From: Astropecten irregularis
Lineage: Eukaryota > Echinodermata > Asteroidea > Paxillosida > Astropectinidae
Length of the DNA: 64,000 nucleotides
Direction: 5' to 3'
Assembly: GCA_963971285.1 (NCBI GenBank)
Contig: OZ020255.1
Span: forward strand, 19,871,046 to 19,935,045
Under the pieces are notes generated by a model. The model saw nothing but the letters and a program-made list of their open reading frames with translations, ran no database searches and was not told where the DNA came from. Made by a program: the position numbers and the translations under genes. Shown here in pieces: positions 38,101 to 49,000 of the stretch (position 1 is the first letter of the stretch; each line of letters opens with the position of its first letter).

Positions 38101-38530
38101 GGACAATTCATTGTATACATGCTGAGTGTTTTTTAAGTCTTGAACATTTTTTTTAATTAACACGGAATCTTTTAAATCTCAGATCACTGAGGACGTAACG
38201 TGAAGGCCCAAAGCCATAGCGCCGCCAAACGACAGCCGATGCAGTTCTACCTCATACTGTCCTACTTTAATGTAGCACTTGTACGGACATGGTGATTGGC
38301 TTTGAACGGTTACGTCATCGATGTTAATCAGTGTCCATGAGTTAAGTATACTCATTCCTGGGCTTGCCCAAATTGATGATCTAGCACAACAGTAAATCCG
38401 CTCTATCATATTCAAACGCCACCAATTAATCCTTCCCACATTTCTCACCAAGACCATTTTCACAGGCTGCCTGTTTTGGCCCAGCGCCAAAACACCGTGA
38501 AGGATCTTTCTCAGGGACCACGATCTATCT
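35110..38530. other. no gene recognised; cluster of minus-strand splice-donor motifs at 37.06-37.26 kb
   Basis: Minus-strand consensus donors occur at 37064-37069 (GTAAGT), 37119-37124 (CAAG|GTAAGC) and 37254-37259 (GTAAGT). They could end alternative untranslated first exons of a minus-strand gene such as the one proposed at 33.5 kb. A degraded B-box-like GGGCTTCGAAGTT is on the minus strand near 36422-36440, a possible old SINE. No coding exon was recognised. Confidence 0.35.
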
Positions 38531-38534
38531 GACT

Positions 38535-38605
38535 CTGTGGAAAACGCAGACCCCGAGTCAAGCGGGTTCGATATCCCAGCAACACCGCCGAAATGTTACC
38601 CGGCT
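38535..38605 (+). mobile_element. tRNA-like / SINE head fragment
   Basis: GGGTTCGATATCCCAGC (B-box at 38565-38577) has a T-arm-like symmetry. The A-box side is degenerate (CTCTGTGGAAAACGCAG) and no cloverleaf can be drawn by eye. Most likely a truncated SINE. Confidence 0.4.
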
Positions 38606-39315
38606 CCCAGGTCTGGCCGGTCCCAGGACCCCGGAGTAGCGAGTAGGCGGGCACGCCTTCCCCTTTAAAACAAGTAGAACAGTAGGACGCCGCAGAAACA
38701 GAGGAAGCTGAAGAAATAGCTAGACTGAGTCATGTTGTTAGCCCCCGGCAGGAAGAGGGATTCACTTCAGCTCTATTCAGAGCTCCCTGGCAAACCGGGC
38801 AGCTTAAAATAGAACGTTTTATTGCATGTAACAGGTTAATCTCGACAATTCCCGAACGCATATGACCTTGTGAATTCGTCAGAAGTGTTATTTGTTGACA
38901 AAATGCACAGCAAAGTTTAGCTTTAACACTTGTGTGATAAAGGTCGTGTCCCGCGGGGTCTTTTTTGGGTTGGCGAAGGGAGATAGAGACACAGGTCAAC
39001 GGTACCAGCCTATTAAAGGTCACGATTACGTCATCCGAGATCTAGAGTCTTTATATTTGCATATTTTATTAACTTATTACGGTAATCAATTTTAGATGTT
39101 GGATGATTTTCCACATCAAGCTAAAACCAGGATCAAATACAGAAGACTTTGGGTTACAAAAGCTAATTTTTCTTTTGTGATTTCAGTAGAAGAACACGAC
39201 TACATTAATTTTGTTGTTATTGTCTGCCAAAATAGAACCATAATTATACAGTGGAATATAATAGTGCTCGATTTAAATTCAGCTTATTATTATTCAGACA
39301 ACTTTTAAATGAAGT

Positions 39316-39504
39316 TTGAGTAAATCACCCGAGGGTAAGCGGACGATTCCCGGCCGTCCTCCGTCAAGTATGCCTTGCGGGGGAAATGCCGCCTCTTCAC
39401 CCACTGCGGTTTTGATAAAAAACGAACCCTTGACCGACAAGAGTGAAGCCGAGAAAATGCAAGAGGGAAGACATCCATTAAGACCAGGCACTTGCAGACA
39501 GGAA
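39316..39504 (+). CDS. protein-like open frame with sumoylation-type motif, possible exon
   Basis: A stop-to-stop frame of about 65 codons is GC-richer than its flanks and reads like a regulatory protein: a Ser/Pro-rich start (PGRPPSSMPCGGN), then PTAVLIKNEP, then an acidic/lysine segment and a C-terminal CRQE stop. PTAVLIKNEP fits the synergy-control/SUMO pattern P-x(0-4)-[IV]KxE-x(0-3)-P found in many transcription factors. There is no strong acceptor upstream (only GTTTGAG just before the frame) and the minus strand is also open for 74 codons. I recognise no specific family. It may be an exon, a pseudogene piece or chance. Confidence 0.2.
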
Positions 39505-39663
39505 TGAATTGTCATCAACTTTGAATTCAGAATGAGACAGGTTTATTGACCCGATGTAAGCCCCATCAAAGGGGGAGGGCTTAAGCATGAACATTACTGA
39601 ACTAGTCTAGTTAAAGGTGAAGAAGGCATGCACTGGTTGCAGATAGCTTCATATTCCAGCTGT

Positions 39664-39982
39664 TTGCTTCTGAATCTGCTAATTCTGCTGCTATTGCTGG
39701 TTAAGTTTGATTCTGCTGCTCATGGTACCGCTGTGCTGGTAATACTGCCGCTACCGCTGATACTGATGCTGATGCTGCTGCTGATGCTGCTGCTGCAACT
39801 GCTGCTTATGTTACCGATGCTGTTGCTGATGTTGCTGATGTTGTTGCTACTGATGTTGCTGCTGATGCTGATGCTGATGCTACTACAACTACAACTGCAA
39901 CTGCTGCTGCTGTTACTGGTACTGGTACTGGTACTGGTACTGCTGCTGTTGTTGCTGCTGTTGCTGCTGCTGCTACTGCATT
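39664..39982. repeat. CTG/CTGATG-type compound trinucleotide array
   Basis: About 320 bp of CTG, ATG, TTG, ACT and ACA triplets in register on the + strand, including GCTGATG repeats, a TACAAC pair and (GGTACT)4 near 39916-39941. The 128-codon frame through it is poly-Leu and not a credible protein. Confidence 0.9.
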
Positions 39983-40059
39983 TGAAGCGACTTTACATTT
40001 TGCTTAATGACTAGATCGACTTAAAGGAGTGAAAACCCCACTAATGAATCAGGCATGAA

Positions 40060-40145
40060 TTTTAATAACTCATTAACATGGAAGCTGCGGGTCGAACCTC
40101 AATACCTCCCCGAACCACACCGGAACTCTCAGCCATGATCGACGG
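40060..40145 (-). mobile_element. tRNA-derived SINE head, minus strand
   Basis: On the minus strand ATGGCTGAGAGTTCCGG (A-box-like; TGGCNNAG matches at 40125-40138) is followed after about 25 bases by GAGGTTCGACCCGC, a clean B-box (about 40088-40100). Both internal Pol III promoter elements are therefore present at roughly tRNA spacing. The downstream body is AT-rich and unassigned. Confidence 0.5.
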
Positions 40146-41325
40146 CCATGGGTGATTCAAATTTACTACAGAGGGCCGGGCACTCCAAGTTGAGTTCAAC
40201 GAGCGATGTTGTCCGGCCTTCGCAAGGAGAGTTTGGGGAGACGAGGAGTGCGCGCGGCATCCAATAAGCCCCAGCAATATGATTCCTCCTTCCCAGGAGA
40301 CGGGTCTGCACCTTTACCACCTATGACCCTGGTCGGGACGATTGGGCCCCCTACTTCGTATAATTGGTGGAATCCATCCAAAACTTGAAACCGGCAATGA
40401 ATTCCTAATAATTCCTGTCCCAGTGGGGTGATATGTTTCTCCGCGCTCGACTCCAATTGGGGTCCACTTGTTATTTTCTGTCTGGCTAGTAATTGGCTAA
40501 ATTCATCCCAGAAAAAAAAACAAGAAAAGAAAACTACAGCAACAAACAGTGTTCTGGCTACGTCTTGTTTTATAAATGTCCAGGAAAACTAGAAAGGTAA
40601 CTCAAAACGGTAGATTCATTCGTTGCAGCGCTTGAACTTGTGAAGGCTGTGTTGGTGGTAGTGGCGGTTTAGCACAGCCTCGACAAAGCTACATGTATAA
40701 GTATGGTTTCGGAATATTATATTTGTCATAGGAAAACATCACATATTGGCACCCAGGCCTTCAAGTGGCTGTATACAAACACATCCAGTATGCCGCAAGG
40801 GCCATATGAACATGAAATATGAAAGGTGGTCCCTGCACAATATGTAAATCTGTCAAGGGAGACTGTTTTATTTGGATTCTATCCTGCCAACATCAACTTG
40901 GATTGATTCAAGAACATGATGGAGAAGAGGAACAAGGGGCATGGGGGAGATCAAAGGATGTTAGAATAAATCCCCACCTGTGAAGCTAGATCCTAAGGCA
41001 GTATAGTGCTCTTTCTGTCATTTCTCCACACCTTCCGTTGCCGGGAGCAGGGGAGGGAAGCACGGTCGGGCTTGGCCGTCTAATTCTCGATCTTCCCCGA
41101 GGCGAGGGGACAGACTTGAAAGGGGCTTATCGTGAAGGGGGAAGAGGGTGATATTGTCCTATACTGTTGATATTGCGGTTGTCATGGTGATTTGATGGTT
41201 GTTTCATTTCTTAGTGTGTCAACTTGTATAAAGGTACGTTGATGTATATATGTAGGGTACACAGCTTTATTTAGTTTGGAAAGGCTTAGGGTTCACCAAC
41301 GTTGATCACATAACATAACAAAACA
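40146..41325. other. no gene recognised
   Basis: GC-richer at 40190-40460, where both strands are open for 60-86 codons without recognisable motifs, then ordinary sequence. An ACTTCGTATAA string near 40353 resembles half a loxP arm by coincidence. Confidence 0.4.
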
Positions 41326-41329
41326 CTCG

Positions 41330-41700
41330 TTGCTGCTGCTGTTTTTATGTTGCCGCTTGCTGATTTCGCTGTTGTTGCTGCTGCTGTCTTGCTGCTTGTG
41401 CTACTGCTGATGAAGTTGTTGTTGTTTGTGCTTGCTGTTGCCGGTGCTGTTGCTGCTGTGTTGCTGCTGTTTGGATTTGCTGTTGCTGCTGCCCGTTTGT
41501 ACTGGCTGTTGCTGCTGCTGTCGCAGTTGCTGCTGTTTGTGCTTGTTGTTGCCGGTGCTGTTGCTGCTGTTTTGGTTTGCTGTTGCAGCTGCTATTTGTA
41601 TAATACTATCTGTTGCTGCTGTTTGTGCTTGATGCTGCTGCTGTGTTGCTGCTGTTTGGGTCTGGTGTTGCCTGATGTTTGTGTTGCTGATGTTTCTATA
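41330..41700. repeat. CTG/GTTG-type trinucleotide array
   Basis: About 370 bp of GCTGTTGCTGCTG-type repeats on the + strand with recurring TTTGTGCTTG and TGCCGGTGCTGTTGCTGCTGT blocks (near 41427-41462 and 41538-41572), showing higher-order duplication of roughly 110 bp. The minus-strand frame is poly-Gln/Asn/Thr; nothing suggests it is expressed. Confidence 0.9.
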
Positions 41701-41704
41701 ATGC

Positions 41705-43130
41705 TGCACAGCCTGCACTTACTTGCAGATACCAATGCTAAACATCGCACAGGGCAGTTAGACCGTGCGATGCATGACCGTTAATCAACCATTAGACAAT
41801 GTCGTGTCAAAAAAGTAGGTCGACAATTCTGTGTTCAGGATCAAAATTGAGAATTACTCCCCAGGAAACGAAATGAAAAAGAAAACGAACTTTCAAATCG
41901 CATATGAACTCTTGATGTGCTTGCATGATGTTCTCTGCCTGTTGAAACTCGAGACATTTCATAAGGATTGAATGATTTATGTTTTACTTTATGCTACATG
42001 TCTACAAAATGTTCGACATGTAATATTTGATCTAGTCCATCGAGTGACCAGTATTGCGTATGGATTCCACGTGTTGATTGCGATAGTAGGTGCACGTTAC
42101 TTCATGCGTGTAACGGTAGTCGGTAAACGCACAGCAAACGGCACATAGAGTGTAACGGTACACGCTTTCAATATCAGCGTGTTGGATGAATTATACAGGC
42201 AATAAAGGGATATGTCGTGCACAAGGTTTCACACATAAACTGCCGAGATGAAGAACAATTTAAAGTATCAACACTGACAAGAGCCGTTTCGACGTATCCT
42301 GGTATCAAAGACGATGTTTATTTCTGGACAGTTTGCCCAAAAAAGGGAATTACTCGGAATACAAACCAATAAAGATAAATAAATAAATGAATAATACTAT
42401 GTACAAACATAAATGCTGTATGTATCAATATATCTAAACGGTTGTATTGGCAATTTCCAACATTGATGATGACTTCGATAATAAATTGCCGGCAATTATG
42501 CGACAATTAGAAACAGTATTTGGAGGTAAACAATGAGTTCGTCAAACGAAAAACAGGATGATCACAATATTGATCGTGATATTATCTCGATGGGCAAGTG
42601 ATGAAATCCCGCAAAAACAACAATGATGGGCGGTTATTATGATATCACAATTTTAAACCACCGGTGTATATTTAACACTCTTCCAAACACCGATCAAAGT
42701 CTCTTCAAGCGACACTGTGGCAGCATCCCGCGTTCAAGAAGAGATAAATCACTTAGTCCTGCAGAGCTAGGAATTGTTGTTGTTTTCTGAGAGTCTGTCC
42801 GGTCGTGCTGATCGGATGAAGGCGCCATTAGCTGTGTGCACGATCTACCTCACCGTCTGCGAAGTAGTCTCGTTAGCGTGATAAATTGGTGAAACGTTCT
42901 CCGAAGCTGGTCATGGGCTGAGTGCGCGTTGATGATATAACGATGTTGTGAGCGAGTCACGCGGCTATTATACGGCGTTAGTTGTCCAATTTCTTGGACT
43001 TTAGGACGATCTGTGCCCTGACCAAGAAATGCCAGAATCACCAACAGAAGAAGATGAAAACAATTATCAGACGATAAATTGTTTTCAGAAAACAGCCCCG
43101 TATAGTTACCATTCGCTACACTAACCTTAT
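41705..43130. other. no gene recognised
   Basis: No motif-bearing frame, repeat boundary or RNA gene was seen. Confidence 0.5.
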
Positions 43131-43133
43131 TTC

Positions 43134-43192
43134 TGTTTGTCTGTTTGTTCGTTTGTTTGTTTGTTTGTTTGTTTGTTTGTTTGTTTGTTTGA
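43134..43192. repeat. (TTTG)n microsatellite
   Basis: About 12 consecutive GTTT units with one early TTCG variant. The Phe/Val/Cys/Leu-rich frame over it is an artefact. Confidence 0.95.
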
Positions 43193-43194
43193 GT

Positions 43195-44375
43195 TTGTGC
43201 GCTGTTTGTTTATTTGGTTGTTTCTGTTTGGTTTGTAAGTTTGTGTTTTATTTATTGTCTTTCTGTGTATCCTTTGCTTTTATTCATTTATTATCGGTTT
43301 TGTCTCATTACTTCATTCCCTTTCTCCCCTTTTAGTGGTTGATATTTAGGGTGACGTATGCGTATCAAATGGATTTCTCTTCAAGTGCATATTTTACTTT
43401 TGCGACAAGATTAATGAAACTCACTTTAAGATGGTAAACGAGAGCAATACTACGCTGCGGAATATTTCTAAAGCCATTATGGGTGTTTCAGTGGAATGGT
43501 ACTCCCTATCAGCGTCAGAGGGTGAACAACGGGATGACGTATGTCTGAAGTGGACGATATTTGGATGCTTTCAGGAATTTTACAGTAGGAGTGAAAATAC
43601 AGAATCATGGTCCTACTATAGACTTAACCGCAACTGCAACTAAACCGTCTTTAAGTTCTTCTTATCGAGTTCACGCGCTATGTTTCAGCCAAAGGTGGAC
43701 ACATTTCCTGAAAGTTTCATGGCAGTCAGCAAGGTCCTCAGCTTTGAACATTCCTGACCTATTGTGATTGGCATATCAACTGGGGAGGTGATCAAAGGTT
43801 TGCTCCTCTGTGTTGCAAATGCATTACACATCTTGAGAAGTCACAGATCCCAACTTCTGAAGAGTCACAGAGATATCGGCCAGTCTTTGGTCTTCTCTTG
43901 AGGCACTGCAATCCAGCACCAAGAGGAAGTTGAATGGACATTGGATCAGAGTATGGATTGAAAATAGAGGACAAGAGAACTAAAAGCCAGAGAGATAGAT
44001 AGATAGATAGAGAGTAGTGGCATAGGGATAGACCAAGTGGAATCCAGTATGATCGACTCCTATGCCTCAGTGCTTGCATAGAATCGGCCGACCGTCATTG
44101 GTTGCCAGACCACGCCGTTGTCGCTAAAAAGGTGACTCTATAATCACTTCCATCTTTGGTGTCATCAAAATCCTGTCACGCCATTTATGGTGGACACCAA
44201 GAACCATAAATTATTTTGAGTAACCCTATGCCTGTGTAATACATCCAATGACCCATGGGCAATATTGTGCTGGTAGCCCTCATTTTAAAATGATATGAAA
44301 TATACCTTTGGTTTGGTTTTACAGAACGCCATACCAGGTCAAAAAGTCATTTCCAACCAAATTGAATATAAGCAA
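43195..44375. other. no gene recognised; short (GATA)n at 43991-44013
   Basis: A GATAGATAGATAGATAG tract is present. No gene or element boundary was recognised. Confidence 0.5.
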
Positions 44376-44559
44376 ATTATACATGTCCCATTCCGCCTGA
44401 TAACAATAATGGGAGTTTGTTTCCTGTACATGTCTTAAATATGTCACTGATGTCACTTAATCGCGTTTCACTATCGCACGGGAATGTTAAGTATAAGGGC
44501 GAACTGGGCCAAATCTTCAGTGTTATAGGACTATTTTGAGAGTCGATTTTAAACACTTG

Positions 44560-44946
44560 GTGGCAGCAGATAACTATATATATCCCCTTTTTAAAGATCG
44601 TCTCTTTAAAAGTCGCTTCAAATTCCAGGGATGATTTCAACCCATCAGTGGGAGATTGTTGTGCCATAAATAGACACCAAGTTGCAAGGAATGCACACAA
44701 TGTTGGTCCAGAGCCTGAACCCTGTAAAACTCCACTGGAATAGAGAGATTGTGAATTGTAATCAACTCTCAACCAACTTGCTGGCAGTTTGCCATCATAT
44801 ACCATTCGCGAGTCGAAAGTAATTATACCATTGGCGCCTGCACAATACGAGTAGGTCCTCGTGTCTTCACGTTGAAGGCCGCATGATGATAGGCCTAACC
44901 ATAGCAATTTGTTGAATAAGAGGATGATATAATTGTTAAAAAACAA
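44560..44946 (-). pseudogene. LINE (non-LTR retrotransposon) reverse transcriptase relic
   Basis: The minus strand is open for 189 codons (44377-44946). At 44704-44736 it reads SSGVLQGSGSGP, matching the diagnostic non-LTR reverse transcriptase block SGVPQGSxLGP in spacing and most residues, with the key Pro changed to Leu. About ten residues upstream, a short hydrophilic segment (WLRVDYNSQSL) sits where LINE proteins have their strand before this block. The catalytic (F/Y)ADD motif expected about 30-40 residues downstream is not visible, so the copy is truncated or decayed. CR1/L2-like clades are plausible; the clade cannot be fixed by eye. The rest of the open frame is not clearly LINE-derived. 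Confidence 0.45.
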
Positions 44947-44949
44947 AAC

Positions 44950-47480
44950 TTGCAGGTTTAGAGTATACGCACAGGATTACGAGGTGATCAATACAACCAG
45001 TATGATGTATAGGCCTGGGCCTATAGGCCTATTCAGTGAGTCTACACAAGTGGAAGCATCTAGCACTCAAGATATTTGAGTCATTCATGTATTATTATTG
45101 TTTTCGCCCATAACAAGGACTTGTTAAGACCCATTCATGCGTTACTACTGATCATGTTCATGTTTTGAAGTGACGATAACAAGAATCACACGAGAGTTAA
45201 CAAAATCACGTACTTCAACTCAAAATGTTTTGCATAACACGCACAAATGTCCACTGTCTTCATTTTCCCACACAAGCAAAGTGCATAATCACACACCAGA
45301 GGAGTGACAATGACATGACAAGGCAATGAGTGGGAAAAGGGGAGACTGAGTCTGTATAACTAATACACATTATGCATGCAAATGGTAGGAAGTGAAATAC
45401 ATTTTTAGGCGTTGATGCACGATCTGATATGTAACACCAAGTTGTACGCGTCACGGTCTCGATAATCAATGGGTTATCGGAATGTCCAAACGGCCAGTGG
45501 AGAACAGATTTCTAGGGCGGCTAAGGTAGACCTACTCTCAACCCGGATCTACGGAGGGTGAACCAAAAAGACATCGGGTGGAAACTGGAGATTGAGACAT
45601 CACAACCACCGGAACGAGCTCGAGAAGTCTGAGCATCTTTCCATAGCGCTATGCTATCTGCAGGCCTCTGCCTGTTGCAACCCGAGACAATCCTGGAGGG
45701 TTTTCCAAGACGATGATGAGGTCGAAGAAAGGCTCCGATGTGCTCGGTCGGGCTGTACTAATGACTATACTTCATACTCATTCATGTTCTGATGACGGAT
45801 CGGGTAGCCATCGCAGTAAAAGAGCATTGCCTCGTACACAGACCGATGTTTATATCAATTTTAATATTCCCCTTTTAAAATGTCACACAGGTCATTCATG
45901 CGTTCTTTTGGTCAAACCATCGTTTTACCGATGGAATTTGGTATCCATTACGAGGGGAAATTACGCGATGAGTCTAGCTCTTCTTTCGCGGTATTTCAGT
46001 GATTTCAGATTCCAAGGGAAGAAATAAACAGAAACATCAATCTCAATAAAATAAAACTCTTATCTTCCTGCCCATTTCCATTTTGTTTAATGTTTTGAAA
46101 GCTTTGTGATGTGGCCAAGAAATAAGTTCCACGCACAGCTATTTTTAATACATTTTTTTTTTCAATTAAGCGTGGGGCAGATTTCGTGTGACCGTGAGAT
46201 CAACTTTTCATGGAAGTTCATGATACTTACGGCTGCACACGCACCTATTATAGATAGTGACTGCATCTGCTTCCATAGACTTGTGTATCATAATTATGAG
46301 GTCGCAGCCAGAGATTTGAGACACGGCCTAGCCCAACCCCCTCCCAACAAAACGAGATGATGATCAACGTAGAGGGCGTTTCTGCCACACTAAGGAAGCT
46401 AGACAAAGTACTTTTTGTCTTTTTTCTTCACTGTTTATAAGATGGACATTTAGCAAATAGCCTACAGTTCACAACATGACACGTTTGATCGCATTACCAG
46501 GGAAACGGGCAAGCGCTTGATTGATTTCTCTGAACTTCAGCTCGTTTTCATCTTAAAAGGGTAAGGAAAACATATCACATTGCAAGAGAGGCACCTTACG
46601 TAGTGGAATGACCAGTATGTGAGACGACTTTTGGTAACGCAATTAATGACACTTTGTAGACTCGGATCAGATAGCCTATGTAGTGTGTAAACAGGATCGC
46701 ATGGGATAAACAGAGAGAGCCCAAAGTAAGTTGACTGCAATTGGACCGGATGTCAACAGAGCGCGGACGGGACAAGCCAGTAATGTCCAGAATGTTAATC
46801 ATTAATGAAGCAATACCTAGAATGTGGTGTTGTTGTGCATGATATGCGTGCAGAGCTATGAGAGCTCGACAAAGCTAAGTCAGCGAACTGTTGATAGATT
46901 GTTTGGCGAGAACGCGGTTTCTAGGTTACGTGAGTGCGGACTGTAATGGGATGGGCTTCTCTACAACTAGATATGTGCGATCCTGATACAGCAAAGAAAA
47001 AGGCGTACAGAGTTGGATACGAGATGGAAGCTGGAGTATAGTTGAGATGAAGACTAGGTGTCACTTGGACAAGGAGTTGACCACTTGGGCTATGTTGTCT
47101 GCCTTTATGCGTATAATCTTCATATATCATCTTCTGCAGAAAACGGTGTGTAGTACATAGCTTATCGCCATATTTCTGCTGAGGGCTTACTTACAATTTC
47201 ACCTCGCTGTCATGTTTCAGGAGACGCCGGGCGAACACCAAAGCAAATCAAACAGAAAATGCCCCTCCCCCCAAAAAACAACAATAAAATAAAATAAAAG
47301 CTGATTGAAATCTGTTTCAATGGTTGTATCTTTTAACGCTGTCTGACACAAGACGTGGCAAGATGCATGAAGATTACTGACAATTATAAATTACAGGAGT
47401 CCTTCCAGCCTTATACTTGAGGACGATGAACCTATAATCATCTATTGGCAAAACCCAGAGGAAGGGGAAAAAAATGTCTC
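44950..47480. other. no gene recognised
   Basis: TAGGCCTA-type words cluster at 45008-45032. The + frame at 45592-45792 is GC-richer and acidic/basic but unrecognised. A good 3' splice-site shape ends at 47218 (CATGTTTCAG) with no matching coding frame. Confidence 0.45.
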
Positions 47481-47485
47481 TCCAG

Positions 47486-47624
47486 CGGGACAAATGGACG
47501 GGGCGCCGGTGTTATTAAAATGGCCACAAGACACTGGGTGAAACATTATACATGGGTTAATGATGGCTGTGACTTCAAGACAGCACATTGCCAGAGTATG
47601 AAGGAAGCAGGTTTATGTTCTTCT
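47486..47624 (+). CDS. candidate exon encoding the N-terminal half of a ShKT-type cysteine domain
   Basis: An open frame ends exactly at TCTTCT|GTAAGT, a near-perfect 5' splice site (donor GTAAGT at 47625-47630). Its last 20 residues, GCDFKTAHCQSMKEAGLCSS, show cysteines spaced C-x6-C-x8-C with a conserved-type Gly two residues before the third Cys, as in the first half of ShKT domains (C-x6-C-x8-C, usually with Trp where Met is here). ShKT domains occur in secreted toxins, astacin metalloproteases and matrix proteins. The proposed acceptor, TGTCTCTCCAG at 47475-47485, is weak and the upstream part of the exon has no motif. The remaining three cysteines would be on the next exon, which I could not find nearby. 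Low confidence; could be chance. Confidence 0.3.
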
Positions 47625-47906
47625 GTAAGTGAATGAGATGAGAATGATATGGGTCAACCGATAAATTCGCATCTAGTTGAGGAGTGCGGTTGATGAAGAC
47701 GGGTGGATAGGGGCAGCGTGTATAGACGCGTCTGATTTTAGGCCAGAAAGATTATCACAACCAGCATATGAAAATGACCGCTATTATAGCAGCTACATCG
47801 GAGATTGAACGGGGAGGCTGCATAATACGGAGTTCAAAGCACGCATCCAGCCCAGTCAAGACAGACCGTACCGTGCAAAACCGCATCCACGTTACCGAGC
47901 GCAGGC

Positions 47907-47945
47907 ACTAGATGACCGCTGCGGTCATCTAGTGGGGGGGGGGGG
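47907..47945. repeat. perfect 27-bp palindrome followed by G12
   Basis: Arms ACTAGATGACCGC and GCGGTCATCTAGT (13 bp, no mismatch) flank a single T at 47920; the palindrome spans 47907-47933 and is followed at once by twelve G (47934-47945). It could extrude as a hairpin or cruciform next to a quadruplex-prone run. It is not part of any element I could delimit. Confidence 0.9.
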
Positions 47946-49000
47946 TCGGGATCAGAACCCCATCCCACTGATGCTTGGCCGTCATTTAGCCGCCATGTTT
48001 AAACATCTTCCGACCACCCCGGAGAAGAGTCCGTTTCGATGATTCCTTTACCCGTTTCAAGGCCCCAATTCATACAGTCCTAATCAATATATCCATGTCG
48101 CTGAAGGGCAACATTATGACTACAGATACTTGTCCTTGCTTCAGCTGTAACCCGATCATCAAAGACGTCCCTTTTCGTAATTTCATTTTTGTTTGGGATT
48201 CACTGACACAAGAGGGCGCTGTTTACAAGTAATAATTAAACTCTAACAAGCCATTGAGAGTCATTTACCATAATAACGCAAACATCCTCTTTACGATTTG
48301 ACCTAAGAAAATGTTTAAGGCTGGGAATGTACAGGCCAACATAATATGTCCCATTTACGGTGTATTATTATTATTATTATTTCAACAAACGAGCATGCCT
48401 GAGACTGCTCGGCAACTGAAATGACTGTTACTCTCAGTCCTTACAGAATCTTTCTTAAAAGCTGGCACAGGGCTAAGAATCCGTTGCCAGAAATGGAAAA
48501 TGACGACTACCACCCATGAATAATAATTATGCACATGAGTGGACAAAGAGATATATACAGAATCATGTTACTATAGAAACAAAGATATCGATTCTCATGA
48601 TTCCAAGAGGAAAATGCCTCCTACTCTGACTGCAAGGACCTTTGAAATTCAGCTGAGGGTAATTATTCATTCTAGTCCCGTTTTTACAATTATACCTGGG
48701 ACTTCAAAGAAGAAATCATCAGGGCGGCGAATGCTCCCAAAAAGCCTTCCCAGTAGGCCTGATCCATCACCATTTAAAACCTGAAACATGAATTCAGAGC
48801 GAGGGTACAATTCTGCCATGCGGTGTTTTTCGTTACTGCAACGGTGCAGGATGATAACAGTTCGTTCTATCGTGGCACTGCACTCAATATTCGGCCATCC
48901 CCGATACTTCTTTTTCTTCTTCTTCTTCTTCGTCTACTTCAGGAATTGTGGGTGATAAATAGAGGGAGGAATGCTAATTTGAAAGGATTTTGTACAATAT
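47946..49000. other. no gene recognised; two small microsatellites
   Basis: (ATT)n at 48362-48382 and (TTC)n at 48907-48933. No gene was recognised. Confidence 0.55.

Noticed and set aside
40349..40362. loxP-like ACTTCGTATAA
   Set aside because: Only a partial half-arm matches, without the spacer or second arm; coincidence.
39628..41784. Poly-Leu membrane-like proteins (128 and 145 codons)
   Set aside because: They are translations of CTG/TTG triplet arrays and have no real start context, splice sites or non-repeat domain.
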